The position numbers and the translations under genes were made by a program. Positions 42,864 to 50,733 of a stretch of 64,000 bases of DNA are shown piece by piece (position 1 is the first letter of the stretch; every line of letters starts with the position of its first letter). Location: NCBI RefSeq assembly GCF_900101475.1, contig NZ_FMZV01000022.1:1-64000 (forward strand). Reading direction: 5' to 3'. This DNA is from Ruegeria marina (lineage in GTDB: Bacteria; Pseudomonadota; Alphaproteobacteria; Rhodobacterales; Rhodobacteraceae). The notes under the pieces are model-generated. The model made no database searches. It was not told the origin of the DNA and saw only the letters and a list, made by a program, of their open reading frames with translations.

Positions 42864-45238
42864 ATCATATGTCTCCAGAAATCAGGATTGGCGCGCCAAT
42901 CGGCGGGCACACGCGCCTCGCCGGTGGCCCCGCCGCCAAGGATGGGGAGGAGGTGCCCAAGCGCGGAGAGATCGGCATCGATGAAGACGCTGTCCCCCGC
43001 CGAGCGCACAAGCGCGATGCGCTGGCCGATGGTGGGTTGCACGAGGAGGGCGGCCTCCTTGGCGTTCACGCGGAGGAAATCGTAGTCGGAGACCGTAGCG
43101 CGGTCGTTCGGGAAGAGGATCTGTGTCGGGACTGTTTCGACGATGGTCTTGCCGACGCGGGACTCCCGCAGCTGGCTCGGATATTGCGTCATCATGATTA
43201 CGACGCAGTTCATCTTCCGAAGCGTCACCAGCCAGTTTTCCAGCCGCGCCCCGAAGTAGGGATCGTCCAAGAGCTTCCAGGCTTCGTCGAGCACGATGAT
43301 GGTGGGACGGCGGTCCTCGACCACGCGTTCGATCTGGCGGAAGATATAAGACAGAACCGCCATGCGCTCGGTGGTCATGTCGAGGATTTCGGTCATGTCG
43401 AAGCCGATGATGTCGGAGGCCAGTTCAAGCCCGGCACCCTGTTCCGGCTCATCGAAGACCCAGCCATAGCGCCCGCCCGGGGCCCATTCGGCGACGCGGG
43501 ACTGCAGCTCGCCATCGTCATCGAGCGACTGAAACAAGGTCTCGAAACTCGCGAAGCGCCGGAGTGAGCCCTCGGCATGGGCATTTTGCGAGACCGCGCT
43601 CTGGATGTGTCGTGACTGCTCGCCCGTGAGGGTTCCATTGCGTGTGAGAAGCGTCGCCAGCCAATCCGAGAGCCAGGCGCGGCCACGTTCGTCGATTTCG
43701 GTATCGAGGGGGTTCAAGCCCGAGGGCACCCCGGCGCGGATTTCGTTGTAGCGGCCACCAAGGGCGCGCACGGCCATCTCGAGGCCGCGATCCTTGTCGA
43801 AGAAGAAAAGCCGCGCGCCGACCCGCTGCGCCTGCGCCGTGAGGAAGGCAGTGGTCAGTGTCTTGCCGGTGCCGGTGCGGCCCAAGACGAGGGTATGGCC
43901 GACGGTCGGTTCCTTGCCGGGGCCACCCGCCTCGTGGAAATTGAACCGATATCCCGAGGTGCCGACCGTGGGCAGGACCGAGATGGTCTGACCCCATGGC
44001 GACTGGTCAGGACCACGCCCCTCGACGCTGCCATGAAGCGCTGCGAAGTCGGCGAAGTTGATCGAGGAGATCGGCGTCTTCCGCGCCCGGTAGCCGAAAT
44101 TGCCGGGCGATTGCGCGAAGTAGGTGGCTTTCAGCGCCATGTTCTCGCGCACGATGACGGACATGATCTCCTGACCCACGCGCTTGATCTGGGCGGCGGC
44201 CCGTTCGAGCGTGTCGCGGTCCGGCGCGTAGACCGCGATGGAGAGGTGATGGTCCCCGAAGGCGATGCGTCCTGCCTCCTGGTCGTCGGCAGCCTGGCCC
44301 AATTGTTCGCGCAGGGAGACGGCCGCATCGTCGGAGGCCTGCATCTGGCGGATGATGCGCTGGATACGTTCGGCCATGATGTTGTTCGGGATCGGGCTGA
44401 AGGAGTTCGTGAGCACGATGTCGAGCGGCAGGTCGAGCGCGTCGAGCAGCGTCACATCGGTCAATGCCGGGTAGGTCTTCATCGAAAAGAGCGCGCCGTA
44501 TTTGACCCGCCCAGTCACGGCGTCGGTCAGGGTGACGACGTCGCCGTCGAAGGTCGCGCGGCAATTGCTCAATGTATGTGAAAGAGGCAGAGCGCTTTGT
44601 CCGAAGGCTATGGGGGAGAAGCTGCCCGCGTTCAGCGTGTTTAGATAGCCCAGCCATTCACCACCCGTGCGGGTCAGGCGCACAGGGTTGGCCGAAGACA
44701 GAGCCACCTCGAAAAAGCCCATGACCTCGTTCAGCTCTTGCAGGCGCGTCGCGCGGTCCTTGACCCAAGCCTTTCGGGCCAGCGCGCGCAGGAGCGGAAT
44801 GCGGGCGGAGATATCGGGGCGCCGGATGACGCTGAGATAGAGTTGGCGCTTGGCTGGGCGCAGGTCTTTGACATGGGTCTGCCAGCGCGCGTCGATCGCG
44901 GCGGCGAAGCTGTCTTCCTCGATGGGGCGCATTCCGAGATCCTGCGGCACGGAGATCCGGTGGATGTAGAAACCGAAGGCGTTTCCGGTCTGGGCGACGA
45001 TGGCCGCGACCGCGCGTTTGAGCGCGTCGAGCCGGGCGTCCTCAGTGGTCATCGGGTTCAGACCATCAAGGCGCAGGGTCGCCAAGAGGTCGCCCTCGCG
45101 GAGGACCATCACATCGTCGTCCGCGAGGGCGAAATACGGCAGATGCGCCGCGAGATAGCTTTCCCGCGCGAATTCCCCGCCGCCGGCCTGAAGCAGGGCG
45201 GTTCCGTGAGTGGAAAGGGTGCCTGCATCAAGCGCCAA
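42860..45238 (-). CDS. virB4: VirB4 T4SS ATPase
   Basis: A 792-residue ATPase. It has the VirB4 N-terminal domain (RQLYLSVIRRPD; GFFEVALSSANPVRLTRTGG), Walker A GRTGTGKT at residues 453-460, Walker B IIVLDEAWKLLDD at about 645, and the C-terminal arginine-finger region. I place the start at TTG 45238 because GGAGG stands about 7 bp before it and it overlaps virB3 by 11 bp; the longer open frame to 45358 reads as a shadow of virB3. It powers pilus biogenesis and substrate transfer. Confidence 0.93.
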   Translation of the reverse strand: MALDAGTLSTHGTALLQAGGGEFARESYLAAHLPYFALADDDVMVLREGDLLATLRLDGLNPMTTEDARLDALKRAVAAIVAQTGNAFGFYIHRISVPQDLGMRPIEEDSFAAAIDARWQTHVKDLRPAKRQLYLSVIRRPDISARIPLLRALARKAWVKDRATRLQELNEVMGFFEVALSSANPVRLTRTGGEWLGYLNTLNAGSFSPIAFGQSALPLSHTLSNCRATFDGDVVTLTDAVTGRVKYGALFSMKTYPALTDVTLLDALDLPLDIVLTNSFSPIPNNIMAERIQRIIRQMQASDDAAVSLREQLGQAADDQEAGRIAFGDHHLSIAVYAPDRDTLERAAAQIKRVGQEIMSVIVRENMALKATYFAQSPGNFGYRARKTPISSINFADFAALHGSVEGRGPDQSPWGQTISVLPTVGTSGYRFNFHEAGGPGKEPTVGHTLVLGRTGTGKTLTTAFLTAQAQRVGARLFFFDKDRGLEMAVRALGGRYNEIRAGVPSGLNPLDTEIDERGRAWLSDWLATLLTRNGTLTGEQSRHIQSAVSQNAHAEGSLRRFASFETLFQSLDDDGELQSRVAEWAPGGRYGWVFDEPEQGAGLELASDIIGFDMTEILDMTTERMAVLSYIFRQIERVVEDRRPTIIVLDEAWKLLDDPYFGARLENWLVTLRKMNCVVIMMTQYPSQLRESRVGKTIVETVPTQILFPNDRATVSDYDFLRVNAKEAALLVQPTIGQRIALVRSAGDSVFIDADLSALGHLLPILGGGATGEARVPADWRANPDFWRHMI

Positions 45239-45506
45239 AGCTGTCCCCTCCGTGCAGGGCGCGGTTCTTCGTCGGGCGCACCGAGCCATAGGAGACGCGC
45301 AGCACCTCGAAGAAATGCGGCTCGCGGTCAGCGACGAACCAGAGGATCGGATAAGCAACGAGGCCGATCAGGAAGAAGACCATCGACTTCGTCCAGATGA
45401 ACGGCAGAACGACCCCTGTCGCCAGCACCACGAGGTATCCGACGGGGAGGCCCAGATACTTGGGCGGACGGGCGAGGCCCAGAAAGAGGGGGGATCGTTC
45501 TGCCAT
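45228..45506 (-). CDS. virB3: VirB3 inner-membrane protein
   Basis: A 92-residue protein with the VirB3 pattern: short N-terminus with GLARPPKYLGLPV, then two adjacent membrane helices (VGYLVVLATGVVLPFIW and MVFFLIGLVAYPILWFVA), then the DREPHFFEVL motif. It helps anchor VirB4. The 130 bp between it and virB2 holds no gene. Confidence 0.9.
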   Translation of the reverse strand: MAERSPLFLGLARPPKYLGLPVGYLVVLATGVVLPFIWTKSMVFFLIGLVAYPILWFVADREPHFFEVLRVSYGSVRPTKNRALHGGDSFGA

Positions 45507-45637
45507 CTAGTGACTTTCCCGCTCAGCAAGAGACGGGCATCCGCAGGGCAACTCGAGGCAGCGTTTGCGTAGCACAACGCGTTCGAGTTGACCGCAGGAT
45601 TCCGATTTGCGGGAAAGGCACAGTGCTTTCCAGTTCA

Positions 45638-45919
45638 TCACGAGAACCCATCCACAATCGTCCCGGCCGAGAAGATCAGCACGATCCCGATGATGACCGA
45701 GGCGAACCAGCCCCAGTTCAGCCGCCCCATCATGCACATGAAACCAGTGCCGATGACGGCGAGCGTGGCGACCGCGATCCCAATCGGACCGGTCAGCGCG
45801 GCCTCGACGGTTTCCAGCATGGTCTGGATCGGCGACAAGTCCTGCGCGAAGGCAGGGCTTGCGAAAGCCGCCAGGGTTGTGGCGACAGGCAAGAGGCGGC
45901 TGAGGCGATGTCGAAGCAT
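45638..45919 (-). CDS. virB2: VirB2 major pilin
   Basis: A 93-residue prepilin. The signal peptide ends at AFAQ (about residue 26). The mature pilin has two hydrophobic helices (TGPIGIAVATLAVIGTGFMC and FASVIIGIVLIFSAGTIVDG) separated by the short basic loop MMGRLNWGW, the normal VirB2/TrbC arrangement. ATG 45919 has a GGGAA ribosome binding site; the frame upstream is a shadow of the transglycosylase gene. Confidence 0.9.
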   Translation of the reverse strand: MLRHRLSRLLPVATTLAAFASPAFAQDLSPIQTMLETVEAALTGPIGIAVATLAVIGTGFMCMMGRLNWGWFASVIIGIVLIFSAGTIVDGFS

Positions 45920-45935
45920 GCGAAGTTCCCTTGTT

Positions 45936-46634
45936 TTACTGAAGATCGATGAGGACCGGCGCGCGGGCTGGAACCCGGTCTGCGACGCGGATGTCCGGCG
46001 CGGAAACAGGTGTACCCGCAAGTCGGGACCGGATCCGGTGGATGCGCGCGATGTAGTCGCGGGTCTCGATGAAAGGCGGGATGCCGGAATACTCGACCAC
46101 CCGGTGCGGTCCGGCATTGTAGGCCGCGAGCGCCAAGTCGATGTCCTTGAACGTTCCGAGTTGTGCGAGCAGATACCGCGCCGCGCCGTCGAGGTTCTGG
46201 GAGGGATCGCGCGGATCGACTCCGAGGCTCCGGGCCGTGTCCGGCATCAGTTGGCCGAGACCATAGGCGCCCTTCGGGCTGACGGCGGTCGGGTTGTAGC
46301 TGCTTTCAGCCTCGACCAGGGCGCGGAACAAGACCTGCCAGTCGTCGGCACTCAGACCAACCTGGCGTAGGGCGCGGTTCCCCTGGTGGCGGTCTGCGGT
46401 GGCGTGGATCAGGGAGAGGATGCCGTCGCGACCGGACAGCGGCGTGGCGTCCAACGAGGCCAGAACGACTTCGGCCTCAGTGCTATCATCCAGCCCTGCC
46501 CAGGCAGGTCGTTCGCCATGAAAGATCCAGCCGGATGTCCGCGCCGTGCCGTCGCGGCCGAAGGTGATGACGTCAGCCGTGCTCCTCGAGGGTGATGCTG
46601 TAGTCAGGACCAAAGCGCAGATCGCGCCCGTCAC
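45936..46634 (-). CDS. virB1: VirB1-like lytic transglycosylase
   Basis: A peptidoglycan-cleaving enzyme of about 232 residues. The Slt motifs are present: catalytic Glu in [44 protein letters not shown] and [17 protein letters not shown]. The start is uncertain. GTG 46634 gives a weak signal-peptide-like start ([16 protein letters not shown]), TTG 46613 is an alternative, and both overlap the preceding small gene in another frame. It lies 16 bp upstream of virB2. This is the second transglycosylase domain in the operon. Confidence 0.78.
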   Translation of the reverse strand: MTGAICALVLTTASPSRSTADVITFGRDGTARTSGWIFHGERPAWAGLDDSTEAEVVLASLDATPLSGRDGILSLIHATADRHQGNRALRQVGLSADDWQVLFRALVEAESSYNPTAVSPKGAYGLGQLMPDTARSLGVDPRDPSQNLDGAARYLLAQLGTFKDIDLALAAYNAGPHRVVEYSGIPPFIETRDYIARIHRIRSRLAGTPVSAPDIRVADRVPARAPVLIDLQ

Positions 46635-46887
46635 CGAACTCGAGATGATGTTTGAAGAGCCCCGGCCATATGTTGAAATACCGCGGCTCTGGCCCGTGCG
46701 GGGTGATCCGAGTGGAAACCAGAATGGCTTCCGGCTCGCCCTCGCGCAGGTAGATGCACTGGTAGCGCGGCTTGCCATCGTCCGTGAACCCCACGAGCTC
46801 ATACCGGCAGCGGAACGCGATGCCCTTCTCGGACAGGTCTTTGACACCATCGATGGTGATCAGGATCTGGTTGCGCGCTATCGGCAT
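46573..46887 (-). CDS. Conserved-looking small protein at the head of the virB operon
   Basis: A 104-residue soluble protein ([20 protein letters not shown]..., ending SITLEEHG), beta-rich by appearance, with no recognised domain or signal peptide. ATG 46887 is the first start after the promoter region and has GGGGAGAG 7-10 bp upstream. It overlaps the start of the VirB1 gene. As first gene of the operon it may be a regulatory or accessory protein; no function is claimed. Confidence 0.65.
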   Translation of the reverse strand: MPIARNQILITIDGVKDLSEKGIAFRCRYELVGFTDDGKPRYQCIYLREGEPEAILVSTRITPHGPEPRYFNIWPGLFKHHLEFGDGRDLRFGPDYSITLEEHG

Positions 46888-46958
46888 GTTCGGACTCTCC
46901 CCACGAGAGCCCTTCTACTTCACGACACTAAGGCCATAAAGTCATATGGAGTCAATAC

Positions 46959-46986
46959 TACATATTGCAGATAAATACATATTGCA
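46959..46986. promoter_or_regulatory. Tandem 11-bp direct repeats in the virB divergent promoter
   Basis: TACATATTGCA occurs exactly at 46959-46969 and 46976-46986, 17 bp apart, in the 132-bp AT-rich gap between the leftward virB operon and the rightward secreted-protein gene. On the minus strand TTGACT (46950-46955) begins just downstream of the repeats and could be the -35 of the virB promoter. The pair looks like a two-site operator. Confidence 0.55.
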
Positions 46987-47019
46987 CGATAGTTGCTGCA
47001 ACTTTTGCGGGAGAGCGAC

Positions 47020-47598
47020 ATGAAGCGACAGGTGATGGCAGCTGCAATGGGAGTGATGGCGGTGTTCGGAGCCCCTGAGAAGGCGCAGGCCTATGACATC
47101 GACTGCGCCATCATGCTCTGCATGGCGGGCGGGTTCCCCCCGAGCGCCGTTTGTGCCCGGGCCTATCGCACCATGATCCGCCGTATAACGCCCTGGCCGA
47201 GCCTACCGCCCTTCGGGGTCTGCACCTTTGCCCATGTGCCGGTCGAACTGGGCGGCCCCGGCGGCGAGGGCGAGCTCGACACCAATCTGCCGGAATACGA
47301 ATGGTTGAACCGGACCCATGTGATCTGGTTCACCGGGCGCTCCTACGAGCCGCGCGACGAGCCGCGTCAGTGGGATTGGTCGATCCGCTCCTGCGATCGC
47401 GAGAACCGGACCTGCCGCTACATTCAGCGGGTCTACGGATCCCACACGCCCTGGCCCGCGACATTCATCTCGGAAAGCGGTCAGGAGATCGCCTATCCGA
47501 GCGGTGGTGGCCTATGGCACTTCTATTCTCGCAGCATCATGGTCGAATACGGCGATTACGAGGGCAACATGGGCCACTCAGAGTGGTTTTCTTACTGA
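47020..47598 (+). CDS. Secreted cysteine-containing protein of unknown function
   Basis: A 192-residue protein with a signal peptide (QVMAAAMGVMAVFGAPEKAQA). The mature N-terminus carries a cluster of cysteines (YDIDCAIMLCMAGGFPP, then AVCARAY, then FGVCTF) and the later part has two more (IRSCDRENRTCRY). ATG 47020 has GGGAGAG 5 bp upstream and is preferred over an in-frame start at 46993. It is transcribed divergently from the virB operon and shares its promoter region, so it probably belongs to the transfer system. No domain is recognised. Confidence 0.7.
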   Translation: MKRQVMAAAMGVMAVFGAPEKAQAYDIDCAIMLCMAGGFPPSAVCARAYRTMIRRITPWPSLPPFGVCTFAHVPVELGGPGGEGELDTNLPEYEWLNRTHVIWFTGRSYEPRDEPRQWDWSIRSCDRENRTCRYIQRVYGSHTPWPATFISESGQEIAYPSGGGLWHFYSRSIMVEYGDYEGNMGHSEWFSY

Positions 47599-47852
47599 TC
47601 CTGGTTGTCCGGCAGCTCGAGTGAAATCGGCCGCACAATGATACGCGTGTGGTCGTAACTGTCCGGGTCCACAAACTGGCGGCGGCTCACGCTTCCATCA
47701 TCCCAGCGGTAGTCGGTAAACACATGAGTTTCGTTGGTTCCGTCGATGATAAACCCTTCCTGGAAGGGCCAGCCTGTCTTTCTCTTCGCCATGTACCCGC
47801 GCCACTCGTACTGTTCTTGCCGTTTTGTCTTTCGTAGTCGGGGCAGGTTCAA
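47592..47852 (-). CDS. Small hypothetical protein
   Basis: An 86-residue protein (MNLPRLRKTKRQEQYEWRGY...), with MAKRKTGW at 47792 as an alternative start. The charged N-terminus is followed by a beta-rich segment (GFIIDGTNETHVFTDYRWDD). No domain is recognised. It ends 7 bp inside the convergent secreted-protein gene. It lies 16 bp downstream of the XRE regulator gene and is probably cotranscribed with it, resembling a regulator-partner pair. Confidence 0.5.
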   Translation of the reverse strand: MNLPRLRKTKRQEQYEWRGYMAKRKTGWPFQEGFIIDGTNETHVFTDYRWDDGSVSRRQFVDPDSYDHTRIIVRPISLELPDNQDQ

Positions 47853-47868
47853 AGCCTCAGGAAGCGGA

Positions 47869-48078
47869 TTAGCGCCTCGCGAAAAGCTCTTCGGGATCGA
47901 CGTTCAGCGCCCGGGCGATGCGTTCGAGAAGATCGAGGGAGGCTGCGAACTTCGAGTTCTCGAGCCTGCCCATGTGACCGCGGCTTACGTTGGCCTGATG
48001 AGCAAGCGCTTCCTGGCTGAGGCCGCGGGCGCGTCTCAAGTCCTGGATGTTCAATGCTACACGGTCCCGCAAGTTCAT
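47869..48078 (-). CDS. XRE-family transcriptional regulator
   Basis: A 69-residue Cro/CI-type regulator consisting of little more than the HTH (LNIQDLRRARGLSQEALAHQ, then ANVSRGHMGRLENSKFAASL, then DLLERIARALNVDPEELF). ATG 48078 was chosen over GTG 48102. A perfect 17-bp palindromic operator lies 28 bp upstream. It is a good candidate for controlling the nearby virB promoter or itself. Confidence 0.82.
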   Translation of the reverse strand: MNLRDRVALNIQDLRRARGLSQEALAHQANVSRGHMGRLENSKFAASLDLLERIARALNVDPEELFARR

Positions 48079-48105
48079 GCCCGCGAAACGGACACGATGC
48101 ACGAA

Positions 48106-48122
48106 ATATCGCCACGCGATAT
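48106..48122. promoter_or_regulatory. Palindromic operator upstream of the XRE gene
   Basis: ATATCGC-CAC-GCGATAT, a perfect 7-bp inverted repeat with a 3-bp centre, directly upstream of the regulator's start. Size and position fit autoregulation by a dimeric XRE protein. Confidence 0.6.
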
Positions 48123-48499
48123 ATGTTACATTCGGAGGTGAGGGTGCAGAAAAGTCGAAAATCGGTGCTTAGAGATAGAAGACCAATTTGCATGTAGTTC
48201 CGTGTGCTTGGTGTTGCGGGTGCTACTAGGGCGAGTGTTCGTAGTCGTCAATACACCATGACACGAAATAGCGTCAGTCACGCATAATGAAGTTTATGTA
48301 ATAATGACCCGTGTTCTTGGGATTTCGAGAGTCAGTCTTAAGCTAATTTATTTGAATTGACCTTTGCGCTGCCAGGTGTTGGCACGAACCAAATGTGCAA
48401 TAAGACCGTTGGCGTCTTTAGTCCTCAGTTTTTCAAATCCGGGAACCATAAAAACGGTTCAGAGCGACGGACAATTTGAGCGGAATGACCGCCATCGGT
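48123..48499. other. AT-rich intergenic stretch, no gene seen
   Basis: About 375 bp, clearly lower in GC than its surroundings (for example 48280-48360), between the XRE gene and the end of the IclR gene. No reading frame or RNA gene is supported. It may mark the join between the transfer module and the next catabolic cluster. Confidence 0.4.
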
Positions 48500-49261
48500 T
48501 CAGTTCGCTGAAAACTCGTGCATGATCCGCGCTCTTGCCTGTTTCAAAGCGGTCTCCAAGCGGTCCCTGACCTGCGCAAATCGCAAGCTGGGAACAGGCA
48601 CTGAGATCGCGTGGTAGTTGCCGCTGAGATCGCGGAAGGCAAAGCCGATAGCGGATATCCCGGGCGTGTGCTCGTCGATGTCATAAGCCAGGTCGGTGTC
48701 GCGTACGTCCTGCAGCTCGCCAAGCAAGGCCTCGACCATGGTGTCTGATAGCGCCCCTGCCGTCTCATGTTCAATCAAGTCACGGGCTTGACCTTCGGGC
48801 ATCAAGGCAAGGCAGGCCCGCCCATTGGCTGTTGTGGACAGTGGAAACACTTCACCGACAGAGGACACTGTCCGCAACCGGTGCAGCCCAGGCACCTGAT
48901 CGAGGAATATCATGCTGCCGTTTCGAAGCACTGCGAGGTCCGTCGTTTCTCCGGTCGCTTGGGTTATGTCGTTCAGGATCGTTCGGCACCGTTCGACCAC
49001 ATTGAAATTCGCGGCCTCGGCAAAGGCCCCAAGTTCGGGGCCAAGACGGATTCCGCCGCTCTTGCCGTCCTGAATCACGAACCGCTCCGCCGCCAATGCA
49101 CCGGTAATCCGCTGTACCGTGGAGCGGGGTAAGTCCACTCGGGACGCAATCTGCCCAAGACTCAGCCCCCCGCGCTCGTCTTTCAAGACCCGCAGAATGG
49201 CCGCAGCACGCGCAATGACCTGAATGCCGGAGCGGTCCTTTTTGTCATATTCTTCAGTCAT
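48500..49261 (-). CDS. IclR-family transcriptional regulator
   Basis: A 253-residue IclR protein. N-terminal winged HTH: QVIARAAAILRVLKDERGGL, then SLGQIASRVDLPRSTVQRIT. The C-terminal effector domain has TGETTDLAVLRNGSMIFLDQ, LSTTANGRACLALMP and ISAIGFAFRDLSGNYHAISV. ATG 49261 was preferred over TTG 49282. It is divergent from the cyclase-to-BKACE gene cluster and most likely represses or activates it through the palindrome in the shared 215-bp promoter region. Confidence 0.9.
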   Translation of the reverse strand: MTEEYDKKDRSGIQVIARAAAILRVLKDERGGLSLGQIASRVDLPRSTVQRITGALAAERFVIQDGKSGGIRLGPELGAFAEAANFNVVERCRTILNDITQATGETTDLAVLRNGSMIFLDQVPGLHRLRTVSSVGEVFPLSTTANGRACLALMPEGQARDLIEHETAGALSDTMVEALLGELQDVRDTDLAYDIDEHTPGISAIGFAFRDLSGNYHAISVPVPSLRFAQVRDRLETALKQARARIMHEFSAN

Positions 49262-49318
49262 ATACCGTTCATTTGTATGCAATCTTGCGTGTGTCCGGCA
49301 CTACCTGCTAGCGCAGCT

Positions 49319-49396
49319 ATGTATCGCTATACGGTACAGTTCAACTGAAATGCAAGCAAATAGTTGACCGCATAGCGGTTCAAATGTATCGCTATA
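49319..49396. promoter_or_regulatory. Operator region between IclR gene and catabolic cluster
   Basis: TTGACCGCATAGCGGTTCAA at 49364-49383 is a near-perfect palindrome (one extra base). The 13-mer ATGTATCGCTATA occurs exactly twice in the same orientation, at 49319-49331 and 49384-49396, 65 bp apart. IclR regulators commonly bind palindromes in such divergent promoters. Which element is the operator is not known. Confidence 0.6.
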
Positions 49397-49475
49397 TGAG
49401 ACGACAGAGGGAATCTCCGTCACTTCAAACAAACCGAAGCTGGCAGAGCGCTGGCGAACAGAGAGGTTGCATCCG

Positions 49476-50312
49476 ATGGTCAAAATCCGCGGCATCGAAT
49501 TCCAGGCGAACACCGACAACGACATGGGGCTGGAATTCTACAACCTCAGCCATCGCTACGGCTTCCAGTGCCCGAACTGGCCTTATTTCCGCGACGTACA
49601 GATCGAGCGGATGCACTACATGGCAAAATCGGGCGTGCTCAGCCAGACGCTGACGACGACCATGCACGTCACCACCCATATCGACGCACCTGCCCATGTC
49701 GTTCCGGGCACCCCTTTCATCGATGAAGTGCCGTTGCCGCATTTCTTTGGTTCTGGTCTGGTCGTTTCGATTCCCAAGAAGAAGTGGGAGCAGATCACCG
49801 CCGACGATCTGGAAAAGGCGTGCGGCCATGCAATCCGCAAGAACGACGTTCTGATCATCAACACCGGCTGGCACCACGATTACGAGGACGGTGATTACTT
49901 CACGCACTGCCCGGGGCTCGTTCCGTCGGCGGCTGAATGGATGGTGGAAAAGGGCATCAAGGTTGTTGGTCACGACACGCAGGCCAACGATCACCCGCTT
50001 GCAACTGCAATCGGCCCCCACCGCAATGGGCCGCTGCACCCTCATCTGGCCGAGGAGTACAAGGAATGGTCGGGCGGTATTCCCTGGGACGAAGCATTCC
50101 CGGAATGGGAACCGGTGCACAACATCCTGTTCAAGAACGGCATCTTGGGTATCGAGAACGTTGGCGGCGATCTCGATGCCGTGACAGGCAAGCGTTGCAC
50201 ATTCGCCTTCTTCCCGTGGAACTGGGACCGTGGTGACGGCTGTATCATTCGCCTCGTCGCAATGATCGACAAGGGTCAGGCCTACCGCATCGAAGCCGGG
50301 GAAGAGTTCTGA
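49476..50312 (+). CDS. Cyclase family (kynurenine-formamidase-like) metal hydrolase
   Basis: A 278-residue protein of the cyclase/formamidase family. The metal-binding signature is H64-VTT-H68-I-D70-APA-H74. Members hydrolyse amides or lactones, such as N-formylkynurenine and isatin. ATG 49476 was chosen because GAGAGG lies about 10 bp upstream. It is the first gene of the IclR-controlled cluster and is followed by an attenuator-like pair of hairpins. The exact substrate is unknown; a ring-opening or ester-cleaving first step would suit the cluster. Confidence 0.85.
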   Translation: MVKIRGIEFQANTDNDMGLEFYNLSHRYGFQCPNWPYFRDVQIERMHYMAKSGVLSQTLTTTMHVTTHIDAPAHVVPGTPFIDEVPLPHFFGSGLVVSIPKKKWEQITADDLEKACGHAIRKNDVLIINTGWHHDYEDGDYFTHCPGLVPSAAEWMVEKGIKVVGHDTQANDHPLATAIGPHRNGPLHPHLAEEYKEWSGGIPWDEAFPEWEPVHNILFKNGILGIENVGGDLDAVTGKRCTFAFFPWNWDRGDGCIIRLVAMIDKGQAYRIEAGEEF

Positions 50313-50352
50313 TCGCTCTATGACGGGCCGCTGAGCGATCGGCGGCCTTTTT
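50311..50352 (+). terminator. Terminator with overlapping alternative hairpin
   Basis: GGCCGC (50326-50331) and GCGGCC (50342-50347) followed by TTTTT form a classical terminator. A competing perfect 8-bp stem, GATCGCTC (50311-50318) with GAGCGATC (50333-50340), interlocks with it, so the two cannot form together as simple hairpins. This is the layout of an attenuator between the cyclase and cupin genes. Confidence 0.65.
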
Positions 50353-50372
50353 CGTTTCCCGGGAGAGCCAAC

Positions 50373-50717
50373 ATGTACTTGAAACGTTTTGAAGACGCCA
50401 AACCTTACGAAGCCCCCAATCATTTCGGCGTGGTGGGGCTGAGGCTTCAGGGCTTTGAAGAGGATGGGCCGAAAAACCAATGGGTCGGGCTCAGCCAGTT
50501 TCTCCCCGGTGGTGGTGCCGGTCCAGACTCCTCACCCTTCGAGAAGGTCTACGTCGTTCTTGATGGCGAGATGACGGTTATCGTTGACGGTAAAGAAGCC
50601 GTTCTCGGCAAGTTCGACAGCTGCACCATCCCCCCAGGCGAAGTGCGCAAGATCGAGAACCGCCGCAACGAGGTCTGCACCATGCTTGTGGTTATCCCCT
50701 ACCCCCCTGCCCCATGA
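50373..50717 (+). CDS. Cupin-domain protein
   Basis: A 114-residue single-domain cupin (VGLSQFLPGGGAGPDSS; FEKVYVVLDGEMTVIVDG; DSCTIPPGEVRKIENR). The first motif lacks the usual two histidines, so metal binding may be weak or absent. GGGAGAG lies 6 bp before ATG 50373. It is between the cyclase and SDR genes and probably acts in the same pathway, perhaps as an isomerase or binding protein; the reaction cannot be named. Confidence 0.8.
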   Translation: MYLKRFEDAKPYEAPNHFGVVGLRLQGFEEDGPKNQWVGLSQFLPGGGAGPDSSPFEKVYVVLDGEMTVIVDGKEAVLGKFDSCTIPPGEVRKIENRRNEVCTMLVVIPYPPAP

Positions 50718-50733
50718 ACACGAGGTCCAGAAC

